From positions 1-48,175 of the forward strand of contig CAIMLX010000074.1 of assembly GCA_903842455.1 (NCBI GenBank): a stretch of DNA of 48,175 bases, in the 5' to 3' direction. The notes beneath the pieces are model-generated. The model saw only the letters and a program-made list of their open reading frames with translations, had not been told where the DNA came from and did not search any database. This DNA is from an uncultured Hyphomicrobiales bacterium. GTDB lineage: Bacteria; Pseudomonadota; Alphaproteobacteria; Rhizobiales; Devosiaceae. The translations under genes were made by a program, and so were the position numbers. Of this stretch, positions 1 through 6,546 are shown in pieces; within the stretch, counting starts at the first letter, position 1; each line of letters opens with the position of its first letter.

Positions 1-120
1 CACGGCAAGGACAACGATAGCGGGCAAATCGCATCTCAAACTCGCTGGGTACGCTACTGGTGCTGTTCAAATCGGCGCTCCAAATCGGCTTCGCCCGGAC
101 AATCCTCCCGGTAACCCGGA

Positions 121-162
121 GAAATCGCAGGTCTTTGCAGCGACCAAAAGTGGTGCGATTTC
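121..162. repeat. Inverted repeat left of the tRNA fragment
   Basis: A perfect 9-base inverted repeat, GAAATCGCA at 121-129 and TGCGATTTC at 154-162, encloses a second small hairpin (GGTC...GACC). The surrounding 1-275 stretch carries several copies of the word AAATCG. I see no convincing gene in 1-275 on either strand. It lies on the side where the missing 3' half of the adjacent tRNA should be, so it may be the end of an integrated element (inference). Confidence 0.4.
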
Positions 163-275
163 CTGTGCGGCTCTACCGCAATTTCGGGCTATTTTCGGGG
201 TGTTTCTGGACTGACGCTCCCGCTTAACCGACTGCTAAATAAGCATTTTCGGTAACAGTTTCAACCGCTTCGAGA

Positions 276-313
276 CTTGGGAAGCTTCTGCTCTACCATT
301 GAGCTACACCCGC
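276..313 (-). pseudogene. Truncated tRNA-Gly(CCC), 5' half only
   Basis: Read on the minus strand from 313, the sequence begins GCGGGTGTAGCTCAATGG and continues through a normal D arm (GCTC/GAGC), anticodon stem GAAGC and loop TTCCCAA, giving anticodon CCC (Gly). From base 39 onward the tRNA is lost: the 3' anticodon strand is GTCTC, not the expected GCTTC, and there is no T arm and no CACCCGC acceptor strand anywhere in the remaining 275 bases. A tRNA-like promoter precedes it, so it appears to be a genuine tRNA locus broken in its 3' half. tRNA-Gly(CCC) is often dispensable because tRNA-Gly(TCC) reads GGG by wobble. An intron with its 3' exon beyond the window is a less likely alternative. 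Confidence 0.7.
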
Positions 314-324
314 GAGGTGAGGAC

Positions 325-354
325 GTATTTGCCGGAGTGTGGGGCGGGCGTCAA
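325..354 (-). promoter_or_regulatory. Promoter of the truncated tRNA-Gly
   Basis: On the minus strand a -35 box TTGACG (349-354) and a -10 box AAATAC (325-330) are separated by 18 bases. The -10 ends 11 bases before the tRNA 5' end, the usual geometry for a stable-RNA gene. Seen directly; activity is inferred. Confidence 0.6.
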
Positions 355-544
355 GGTGGTGAGGGCTCAGGCCTCGCTTGCTGTAGACCAGTACCGCACC
401 CGACCGCTCGTTGCGGGGTGCAGTGCGCCAGCGGATGTCGACTTCAGCAAGTCCTTGCTGGAATCCGCGACCCTCGTTCAGCCGGAAGCCTGTGCGTTTT
501 GCGAGACAGCGTCGCGGGTGCGGGGGCCACGAGGCAACCGGAGA

Positions 545-562
545 TCTGCCCGCCCGGGCAGA
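545..562 (-). terminator. Hairpin after the 145-aa secreted protein gene
   Basis: A 7-bp stem, TCTGCCC/GGGCAGA, with a 4-base loop lies 20 bases past the stop codon of the minus-strand gene ending at 583. There is no T run, so it may act as an mRNA end stabiliser or a weak terminator. Confidence 0.4.
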
Positions 563-582
563 CGCTAGCGACAGACCGCTTG

Positions 583-1020
583 CTATCGGGGCGTGCCGAG
601 CTTTTCGAGCAGTGTGCTGCCGGTGGCGTAGGCTATGTCGTCGATGCGCAGCCGTTGATCGACGAAGCGCAATACCAGTCTGTCGGCGTACTGGGCCTTG
701 TCGGGGTCCCGGTAGCCGAAGGCGATGATGACTTCGGGCGCAGCGGCGGTGCCACTGGCGCCAACCGGCATGCAGGTGTTGGCGTAGTCTGCGCTGCTTT
801 GCCAGGGGATCGCAGTGGCGGGGTCGGCACCCTCCGGCACTTGCCGGGCGATGAGCGCGGCCAACTCCGGGGTCAGGATGGCGAGGATCGGCGCCATGTC
901 GCCGCTGAGCCGGGCGGCACAGTAGATGTCGCCCACCTGAGTTGAGGTCAGCGAAACGGCGGCAGCAGGGCTGGCGGTGAGCGCCAGTGCGGCGCCGACG
1001 AACACGTTGGTGAGTTTCAT
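583..1020 (-). CDS. Small secreted protein of unknown function (145 aa)
   Basis: The ATG at 1018-1020 was chosen because AAGGGG stands just upstream and the protein then begins with a clear Sec signal peptide (MKLTNVF, hydrophobic core, AAA cleavage region near residue 20). An upstream in-frame start at 1068 would put an Arg-rich stretch before the signal and is unlikely. The mature part of about 122 residues has two Cys (in IYCA and NTCMP) that could form a disulfide. I do not recognise the family. It is divergent from the DUF3429 gene with a 131-base shared upstream region, and may or may not belong to the light cluster. Confidence 0.6.
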   Translation of the reverse strand: MKLTNVFVGAALALTASPAAAVSLTSTQVGDIYCAARLSGDMAPILAILTPELAALIARQVPEGADPATAIPWQSSADYANTCMPVGASGTAAAPEVIIAFGYRDPDKAQYADRLVLRFVDQRLRIDDIAYATGSTLLEKLGTPR

Positions 1021-1151
1021 GCCCCTTTGATGCCACGCCCTGGCGCGGGGCGCACCTATATCGCGCATCGGCCGGTACGATTGCCTGGTCGACGGTCAGG
1101 CCCGCAGGCTGCTACCTAGCAACTGTCTTTCGACAACCGGGGCTTGAGCCG

Positions 1152-1586
1152 ATGCATGCACACCATCAACGCCTTGCCATGGGCCTGACCTATGCCGGGG
1201 TCCTGCCGGTGTGGGTCGGTCTGGGTGCTTCACAGTTCGCGGACATCCCGTGGGTAGGCTCTGGCATGCTTGCCTACGGTGCCATCATCGTCAGTTTCGT
1301 CTGCGGGATGCACTGGGCTACGTTCATGAACGCTGCCGGGCCTCTGCCAATCAACCTGCTGGTCACCAGCAACCTTGGAGCATTGTCGGCGTGGGGGCTC
1401 ATGCTGATATCGCCCTGGTCCATGCCGGTCGCGTTCCTGGGACTGGCGGCGGTGCTGGGAATGCTTTTGGGCGTCGATCGACTGCTATTCTCGGCTCGCG
1501 CGATCGAGCCCTGGTTCTGGATGCTGAGGCGCAACGCATCGATCGGCCTGGGGGCGGGACTGCTGATCTGGGCGGCAATATCCTGA
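1152..1586 (+). CDS. DUF3429 family membrane protein
   Basis: This 144-aa protein has four to five hydrophobic segments (about residues 10-28, 33-55, 65-85, 90-110 and 125-143) and the conserved GMHW-type motif of DUF3429 proteins near residue 53. The biochemical function of the family is unknown; from memory its members often occur near photolyase/cryptochrome and other light- or stress-related genes. It is convergent with the rhodopsin gene, separated by a strong hairpin. The start is the first ATG; the Shine-Dalgarno (GGGG) is weak. Family assignment is by recognition, not by search. Confidence 0.75.
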   Translation: MHAHHQRLAMGLTYAGVLPVWVGLGASQFADIPWVGSGMLAYGAIIVSFVCGMHWATFMNAAGPLPINLLVTSNLGALSAWGLMLISPWSMPVAFLGLAAVLGMLLGVDRLLFSARAIEPWFWMLRRNASIGLGAGLLIWAAIS

Positions 1587-1659
1587 CTGAATGCCGGTGC
1601 TTGCCATTCGCGCTGCATTGGCAAAGCAGCACTGGCTGGCTCGACCCGATGGGCGCACA

Positions 1660-1687
1660 GGCCCGGGCAAGTGCAACAGCCCGGGCC
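1660..1687. terminator. Bidirectional hairpin between DUF3429 and rhodopsin genes
   Basis: A perfect 9-bp stem, GGCCCGGGC/GCCCGGGCC, with a 10-base loop sits in the convergent gap between the two genes. There is no T run, so termination efficiency is uncertain. Confidence 0.5.
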
Positions 1688-1705
1688 ATAGCGGCGACTA
1701 CCCTA

Positions 1706-2470
1706 TCAGGCCGCCCTGGCCTCCTGGGCCTCCTCGGCCTGGGACTTACGAACAGCGATGAGGTAGATCAGGATGCCCACGCCAGCCTTGGCGATGATGT
1801 CGGCGATGGTGTAGCCGACCTGCACGTACGTCTCGGTCACAGCGCCCCCGAGGTTGGTGTAGGGGATCATGTAGACGATGGGATAAAAGCCCCACGACGC
1901 GAAGGTCAGCAGCCTGGCCTGCTTGATGAGCCCGCGAACACTGGCCGGCTGACGCTCGATCGCAGCACCCAAGCCCCTGAACAGTTCCCAGACGATATAC
2001 AGGAACGGAACGGTCGAGAGCGTGCCCCAGATGGCGCGGGTGATATTGTCGTCGGCAATCTCGCCCGGGTAGCCCAGAACGATCATCAGCGCAGCGGCAA
2101 GCCCCAGCCTGACCGACTTGGACACGGTCTCCTGCTGGCTGAGCCGCATGACCAGGACCAGTTCGATCAGCAATAGCGGCACGGTCAGGAGCCAGTCGAC
2201 GTATCGGTAGGCGTCGTTGAAGGCGAGGCCCGTGACTGTGATGACGCCATCGCGCACTTCATAGGCTGTTTCCCAGCTCTCAAAGATACGGAAGTAGTGA
2301 TAGGCAGCGATGGCTGTGACCAGCCCAGAAATCGTCAGTGCAGTCTTGTATCCAGGTCCTACCTGCGATCGGCCGAACCATAGAAATATCGTCGCTGCCG
2401 CCATGGTAGCGAACGTGAATGAAAATGCGTTGTATACGAGCAGGTACTGCCCGATCTCGATCGTCGGCAT
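1706..2470 (-). CDS. Xanthorhodopsin-type light-driven proton pump
   Basis: A 254-aa microbial rhodopsin with seven predicted helices. Helix C reads RYVDWLLTVPLLLIE: Asp92, Thr96 and Glu103 form the DTE motif of outward proton pumps (Schiff-base counterion/acceptor Asp, donor Glu). Leu100 aligns with position 105 of proteorhodopsin, predicting green absorption. His58 matches the helix-B histidine that pairs with the acceptor Asp. Helix G has Asp224 and the retinal lysine Lys228 (ADIIAKAG). In helix E, WGTLST places Gly149 where bacteriorhodopsin has Trp138; in xanthorhodopsin this Gly opens a slot for a carotenoid antenna. Start ATG follows GAGAGG. The upstream region carries a palindrome shared with the gene at 3447. 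No blh or crt gene is nearby, so retinal must come from elsewhere in the genome. Confidence 0.95.
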   Translation of the reverse strand: MPTIEIGQYLLVYNAFSFTFATMAAATIFLWFGRSQVGPGYKTALTISGLVTAIAAYHYFRIFESWETAYEVRDGVITVTGLAFNDAYRYVDWLLTVPLLLIELVLVMRLSQQETVSKSVRLGLAAALMIVLGYPGEIADDNITRAIWGTLSTVPFLYIVWELFRGLGAAIERQPASVRGLIKQARLLTFASWGFYPIVYMIPYTNLGGAVTETYVQVGYTIADIIAKAGVGILIYLIAVRKSQAEEAQEARAA

Positions 2471-2571
2471 TGTAGCAAACCTCTCACTCGACTTTTCTGC
2501 CAGGTGTCGGTTGGGCGCGGAGCGACCCGGACACTGACCGGACGAGAGATATGCACTTCGGCTTTATCGGA

Positions 2572-2592
2572 CCATACGGCTTTTAAGCCGTG
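2572..2592. promoter_or_regulatory. Palindromic candidate LOV-regulator operator upstream of rhodopsin
   Basis: ACGGCTTTTAAGCCGT (2576-2591) is a perfect 16-base palindrome. Together with flanking bases it matches the site at 3903-3923 at 20 of 21 positions. It lies about 100 bases upstream of the rhodopsin start, ahead of a possible -10 (CATATC on the minus strand), a suitable position for an activator. Its 12-base core agrees at 10 of 12 positions with the EL222 consensus RGNCYWWRGNCY as I remember it. Binding by the LOV-HTH protein at 3934 is inference. Confidence 0.6.
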
Positions 2593-2688
2593 GTGCGGGG
2601 GCCGCGTCTGTGTGTCGATCCGTTCGTTCGCAGGAAGTCCATGCGGCAGACGGGGGTGCGGGCGGCGCGCCCAGCAGCTAGTCGGCGC

Positions 2689-3348
2689 TTACCAACTCAC
2701 CAGCCCAGGCGCAGCACCGATATAGGCGCGGTCTTGGATCTGCCGGACAAGAAAATCGGCGAGATCCGAACGCGAAATGAGCCCGTTTCGCCACTGCGAG
2801 GGCTCGCGCAGCACCTTGTAGCGGCCCGAGCGCCCGCCAGGTGTCAGGACACCGGGCCGCACGATTGTCCAGTCCAGCGCACTGCGCTTGATCAGCTCCT
2901 CCTGCCGTGTCTTGTCGTCATAGGCGCGGCCGAAGACGATCTGGAACGGGACTCTCTGCAGGCAGTTGATGCTCGCCCGGCTCTCACCGGCTCCGAATCC
3001 GGTCACGCAGATCAGCCGCTTGACCGACTGACCCTGCATTGCACTCAACAGAACGCGCGTCGCCTCCGAGAACAGGTGGACCGGCCGCGCCAATTCACCA
3101 AGCCCGATGCCCAGCGTCATGATCACTGCATCGACTCCGGCTAGGGAGGCCCTGACGTCGGTGAGGTCAAGCGCATCGCCGCTGACTTTTTCCAGTCTGG
3201 GGCTGACCAAAGACATCGTAGAGGCGGATCGCGCCAACGCCCTGACGTCGTAGCCAGCGTCGATGGCCTGGCGGGTGGTTTCTAGCCCGACGCCCTTGCT
3301 CGCCCCAATGATCAGTACTTTCAAGCCACTGTCCTCTACGTTACTCAC
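2689..3348 (-). CDS. SDR / NAD(P)-binding (NmrA-like, atypical SDR) protein
   Basis: The N-terminal Rossmann fold has the nucleotide motif GASKGVG (about residues 16-22) after beta-strand LKVLIIG, a following strand YDVRALAR, and VDAVIMTLG at the third strand, as in atypical SDR/NmrA-like proteins (about 219 aa). There is no classic YxxxK catalytic pair that I can place with confidence, so reductase activity is not assured. The GTG at 3348 has GGAA upstream; a TTG at 3324 with AGAGGA upstream would begin MKVLIIGASKG and is an equally credible start. It lies between the rhodopsin and the small membrane protein, all on the minus strand, 99 bases from the latter. Confidence 0.75.
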   Translation of the reverse strand: MSNVEDSGLKVLIIGASKGVGLETTRQAIDAGYDVRALARSASTMSLVSPRLEKVSGDALDLTDVRASLAGVDAVIMTLGIGLGELARPVHLFSEATRVLLSAMQGQSVKRLICVTGFGAGESRASINCLQRVPFQIVFGRAYDDKTRQEELIKRSALDWTIVRPGVLTPGGRSGRYKVLREPSQWRNGLISRSDLADFLVRQIQDRAYIGAAPGLVSW

Positions 3349-3446
3349 GCGTTCCGCTCGCGTTCATGCCCGGCATTCAGATACCGCTGCTTTGCCCAGG
3401 CTGCAGGGCTCGCAGTCACGCCTCTGTCGAGGGGCGGGGGTACCCT

Positions 3447-3755
3447 TCAGTCGTGCTCGCCAGTCTTGCCGCGACCAAGGCTACGCATGAAAAGCTGTGG
3501 CCGCGTGGCCGCCGAGGTCAGGGTCGCGACCGTTACGGCCGCAGCGGCAATCAACACCGTGTGCCCGACAGCGCTTGCCACGAATCCGGCGTAGCTGCCG
3601 ATCGCAAGCGAGAAACTGGTTGCCCACATCAGGCCGAGCGCCTGCAGGATGTAATGCCGGATTGCAATGTCGGGAATATTGCGAACCGGACTGACCTCAT
3701 GATTGAATACGAAGTTCCACGCCAGCAAGACGTAACCGCCGAGTTTATTCGCCAT
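3447..3755 (-). CDS. Small membrane protein of unknown function in the light cluster (102 aa)
   Basis: Starting at the ATG at 3753-3755, preceded by GGAGG nine bases away (an upstream in-frame start would swallow this ribosome site), the protein begins MANKLGGYVLLAWNFVFNHE. Hydrophobic segments lie near residues 5-17, 37-58 and 62-82, so two to three membrane passes are likely, with a basic C-terminal tail. I do not recognise the family. Its upstream region has a near-identical copy of the rhodopsin operator, which suggests that it and the SDR gene downstream are controlled together with the pump. Confidence 0.65.
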   Translation of the reverse strand: MANKLGGYVLLAWNFVFNHEVSPVRNIPDIAIRHYILQALGLMWATSFSLAIGSYAGFVASAVGHTVLIAAAAVTVATLTSAATRPQLFMRSLGRGKTGEHD

Positions 3756-3902
3756 AGGGATTTCCTCCTCGACTGGCCGAAGCTCGCCAGCCACTGTGTT
3801 TCAACCAATAGTTCGGGATGCGCCGCCTTGATCCACGCTCGTTTCCGCGGATCATCTGCAAAGCCTGCAAGTCTGTGATTTACGGGGTTAGGCGATGCCG
3901 CG

Positions 3903-3923
3903 CCATACGGCTTTTAGGCCGTG
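3903..3923. promoter_or_regulatory. Palindromic candidate LOV-regulator operator upstream of the 102-aa membrane protein
   Basis: ACGGCTTTTAGGCCGT (3907-3922) is a near-perfect palindrome and, with flanks, repeats the site at 2572-2592 with one difference. It lies between the LOV-HTH gene (stop at 3934) and the minus-strand gene starting at 3755, about 150 bases upstream of the latter. The 12-base core matches the remembered EL222 consensus at 11 of 12 positions. A possible minus-strand -10 (GTAAAT) lies about 30 bases downstream. Confidence 0.6.
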
Positions 3924-3933
3924 CAGGGGCGGC

Positions 3934-4551
3934 TCAAAGGCCGGCCTCTACTGCCAACCGAATGGCGTCGGCGACGTTGTGGGTGCCGATCTTCTCGAGG
4001 ATGATCGCGCGATGCATCTTCACGGTTTTCTCGCTCAGGCCCAGATGAAACGAGATCTGCTTGCTGCGATAGCCAGCGGCAATCTGTTGAAGGACTTCGC
4101 GCTGGCGTGGCGAAAGGGTCTTCACCACCTCCACGGCGTGACGATGGCGACTCGACGACGGCCCGACGGCATCCTCGTCCAGTTCGACCTGGGTGCCGAT
4201 GAAATACTCCAGCTCCCCGTCAGGTAGAAAAACAGGCGCTACAAGGACCGCGTTGCGGAAGGGGCTCCCGTCGCGCTTGTAGTTGAGGATTTCCACCAGC
4301 ACCGGCTTGCGGTCTCGGGTCCCCTGTCGAATGCGCTCTGTCAGCCACGGCTCGGTAGCCGGCCCGGCGAGGAACCGGCAGTTCCGCCCGACAATTTCAT
4401 CCACGCGATACCCGGTAAGGGTGCAGAACGCGGAATTGACGGCAATTATCGGATTGTCTGGAAGACGCGGGTTGCTGATCACCGAGGCGATCGGGCTGGC
4501 GGCGATCGATGACAGCAGCGCGCTGCTTGAGTCAGAATCGTAGTCGATCAC
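3934..4551 (-). CDS. EL222-like LOV-HTH (LuxR-type) blue-light transcription factor
   Basis: A 205-aa protein from the GTG at 4549-4551, which has GGGAGG ten bases upstream; a TTG 18 bases further upstream would destroy that ribosome site. The LOV/PAS domain (about residues 15-115) contains GRNCRFLAG with the flavin-adduct Cys58, then EPWLT, RQG and a [13 protein letters not shown] strand, all closely matching EL222 of Erythrobacter litoralis. A short linker leads to a C-terminal LuxR HTH (about 146-205: [21 protein letters not shown]). In EL222 blue light forms a Cys-FMN adduct that frees the HTH to dimerise and activate transcription; the same is expected here. It is flanked by the two candidate target operons and is the obvious local regulator of the rhodopsin cluster (inference). 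Confidence 0.93.
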   Translation of the reverse strand: MIDYDSDSSSALLSSIAASPIASVISNPRLPDNPIIAVNSAFCTLTGYRVDEIVGRNCRFLAGPATEPWLTERIRQGTRDRKPVLVEILNYKRDGSPFRNAVLVAPVFLPDGELEYFIGTQVELDEDAVGPSSSRHRHAVEVVKTLSPRQREVLQQIAAGYRSKQISFHLGLSEKTVKMHRAIILEKIGTHNVADAIRLAVEAGL

Positions 4552-4743
4552 GAGAACCGCACCTCCCAAACCAGCCTATGCCGATTCATGGGCCGATAGT
4601 GCGGGGCAATCAATACGCCCTCCCGCCTCATAGGGTCGCAACATCTTGCGTGATGTGCCGGCCAGAACCACCCTGGCTCCATCGCTTTGCCAGGTTGTAC
4701 TGGTGTCGACCTAATGGTTCGAGCATCGGCGCTCCAGCCAGCC

Positions 4744-4899
4744 TTATCCGGGTTTGGCGTGCCTTTGGGCCCGGCAGGCGTCCGAACAGTATTTGACATC
4801 CTCCCAGACCTTCTCCCACTTCTTGCGCCAGACAAAAGGGCGCCCGCAAACCGCACAGCTCTTGACCGGCAGGTCTCTCTTTTCGACACGCTTTGCCAT
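4744..4899 (-). CDS. DUF2256 family zinc-ribbon-like small protein (51 aa)
   Basis: Read from the ATG at 4897-4899 to a TAA at 4744-4746, this 51-aa protein begins [15 protein letters not shown] and has two Cys pairs: CAVC (15-18) and C38SDAC42, separated by the aromatic/basic segment [16 protein letters not shown]. That is the DUF2256 pattern, probably a small metal-binding ribbon. Function is unknown; from memory it is commonly encoded beside photolyase/cryptochrome genes, which fits the LOV regulator and rhodopsin here although no photolyase is present. It is on the same strand as the LOV gene, 192 bases upstream of it. Confidence 0.85.
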   Translation of the reverse strand: MAKRVEKRDLPVKSCAVCGRPFVWRKKWEKVWEDVKYCSDACRAQRHAKPG

Positions 4900-5051
4900 C
4901 TCACTTCCACGCCCAGGGCGGTGCCTCGCGCATCATCCGGCCGATTCTTCGTTGCACGCATTTCTTCGGGATCACCGAACGGTGGCGCCACCATGCTCAA
5001 CTTTCCGAAGACAGCCTTGTGAGACCGCTGCGGACGACCACATATTCGGTT

Positions 5052-5780
5052 ATGGCAAGCAAAGACCACATACCGACGAAATTTGGAAAGCCGGCCGAGG
5101 TCCAGAGCACCCCGTCATCGAGCGGCGAGATCGCTGACTTTGTTCGGCAAGTGGGCCTGAGTGTTCGAACTGGCGGCGCCAACGAACAAGGCAGGCTGCT
5201 GTTTGCCCTCGATGCGACGATGAGCCGGCAACCGACCTGGGATCTCGCCTCTTCCCTGCACGCTGAGATGTTCAAGGCACTGCCGGCCGATGGGAAACTG
5301 TCGGTTCAGCTTCTCTATTTCCGCGGCCTCGCCGAGTGTCGCGCTTCGAAGTGGGTAAATGACGCCGCGGGCCTCGGCCGGCTGATGTCGGGTGTAGCCT
5401 GCCAGGGTGGCAACACCCAGATCAGCAAGGTCCTGGCACATGCCCGGCGCGAGCATGGGAAGCAGCCCCTGGACGCCTTGGTCTATGTCGGAGATGCGAT
5501 CGAGGAGAATGTCGATAGCCTCGCAGCCAAAGCGGGCGAACTCGGTCTTCTCGGCTGCAGGATGTTCATCTTCCAGGAGGGTCACGACCCCAGGGTCGAG
5601 GCAGCATTCCGGGAATTTGCGAGGCTGACCAAGGGGGCTTACGCCCGTTTCGACACCGGTGCACCGGCAGAACTGGCGGCGCTGCTGCGCGCGGTAGCGG
5701 CCTATGCGACTGGCGGTCGCGCAGCGCTCAAGTTGCAGAATTCGGCTCGTGCAACTGCGCTGCTCCAGCAGTTGAAATAG
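5052..5780 (+). CDS. VWA-like domain protein paired with a DnaJ-domain protein
   Basis: A 242-aa protein from the ATG at 5052; the frame stays open upstream to 4893 but that part overlaps the DUF2256 gene and has no protein-like character. After a polar N-terminus (about 1-50) comes FALDATMSRQPTW, an altered VWA/MIDAS start (DATMS in place of DxSxS), then a Rossmann-like core ending in LVYVGDAIEENVD and GCRMFIFQEG. Alphaproteobacteria often encode such a protein directly before a membrane-anchored DnaJ protein; only one base separates the two genes here, implying an operon and probably a shared complex. Exact role unknown. Confidence 0.75.
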   Translation: MASKDHIPTKFGKPAEVQSTPSSSGEIADFVRQVGLSVRTGGANEQGRLLFALDATMSRQPTWDLASSLHAEMFKALPADGKLSVQLLYFRGLAECRASKWVNDAAGLGRLMSGVACQGGNTQISKVLAHARREHGKQPLDALVYVGDAIEENVDSLAAKAGELGLLGCRMFIFQEGHDPRVEAAFREFARLTKGAYARFDTGAPAELAALLRAVAAYATGGRAALKLQNSARATALLQQLK

Positions 5781-5781
5781 C

Positions 5782-6492
5782 ATGGGCTACGTGCTTCTGG
5801 GCTTGGTCGCAGTGCTTGCAGCTGCAGGGGGTTGGAGGGTCTATTCCGGTTTGCGTCCGGCGGCACGCGCCGGGCTCTTGCGGTGGGGGCTGGGTGGCGG
5901 TGCGGCTCTGTTGACCATCGGCCTCGTCTTCGTCCGGCGCATCGATGTGGCCACCTTCACCGGAGCGGCCGCCTTCTCGATCCTGCGGTATGGGAGGCTT
6001 GGCCCGTTCACGCTGGGAGGCGGCGACGTCAGTGCCGAGAATGTCTCGAAAGCCCGCAGCCGCTATTTTGCGCTTACCCTCGATCACGACAGCGGTGCGG
6101 TCTCGGGCCGGATTGTCGCGGGGCAGTTTGCTGGGCGTGACCTGACCGAGCTTGGCGAAATGGAGACCCGGGCGCTTTTCCAGGAGATCGCGGCTGACGC
6201 CGACAGCATTGCCTTGCTCGAAAGCTGGCTGGACGCCAACCGCGCCGGTTGGCGCGAGTATTTCGAGGAAACAGCCGGCGCATCAGGTGCCCCCAAGTCA
6301 GAAGCCGATCAGACCGCAGAGGCATATGCCGTTCTGGGGCTGCGCCCCGGAGCCACAGCCGACGAGATCAGGAAGGCTCATCGGGAGCTGATGAAGGGTG
6401 TTCATCCAGACCACGGCGGCTCGAGCTACCTCGCCGCCAAGGTCAATGAGGCGCGTGACAGGTTGCTCCGGCTGGCGGGCGACGGAAGCTAG
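5782..6492 (+). CDS. Membrane-anchored DnaJ-domain protein
   Basis: A 236-aa protein with an N-terminal membrane segment (about 3-20), a second hydrophobic segment (about 33-51) and a third short one near 55-70, a soluble middle region, and a C-terminal J domain (about 175-234). The J domain has AYAVLGLRPGATADEI, the diagnostic HPD in KGVHPDHGGS, and AAKVNEARDRLL, closest to the TIM14/DjlA-like type that stimulates Hsp70 ATPase at a membrane. It follows the VWA gene by one base. The client is unknown; the pair probably handles a membrane-associated folding or assembly task (inference). Confidence 0.8.
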   Translation: MGYVLLGLVAVLAAAGGWRVYSGLRPAARAGLLRWGLGGGAALLTIGLVFVRRIDVATFTGAAAFSILRYGRLGPFTLGGGDVSAENVSKARSRYFALTLDHDSGAVSGRIVAGQFAGRDLTELGEMETRALFQEIAADADSIALLESWLDANRAGWREYFEETAGASGAPKSEADQTAEAYAVLGLRPGATADEIRKAHRELMKGVHPDHGGSSYLAAKVNEARDRLLRLAGDGS

Positions 6493-6546
6493 GGCTGAGG
6501 GTAGCGAGCGCGATCGACGCGGCCCCAGCAGGCAATATTGGCCCTT

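Noticed and set aside
261-279. Match of 17 of 19 bases between the tRNA break and the lacI-proximal site at 8740-8758.
   Set aside because: By rough estimate about a dozen such pairs are expected by chance in a 48-kb window, and the left copy includes tRNA sequence.
276-313. Group I intron in the tRNA-Gly anticodon loop.
   Set aside because: I find neither the conserved group I core words nor a 3' exon in the 275 bases available; kept only as an outside alternative.
299-568. 89-codon plus-strand frame to the right of the tRNA fragment.
   Set aside because: It runs through the tRNA promoter and a hairpin, has no ribosome site, and shows no recognisable features; 355-544 appears non-coding.
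1098-1110. AGGCC-CGC-AGGCT upstream of the DUF3429 gene as a third LOV-regulator site.
   Set aside because: It is a direct rather than inverted arrangement with the wrong spacing and lacks the A/T centre.
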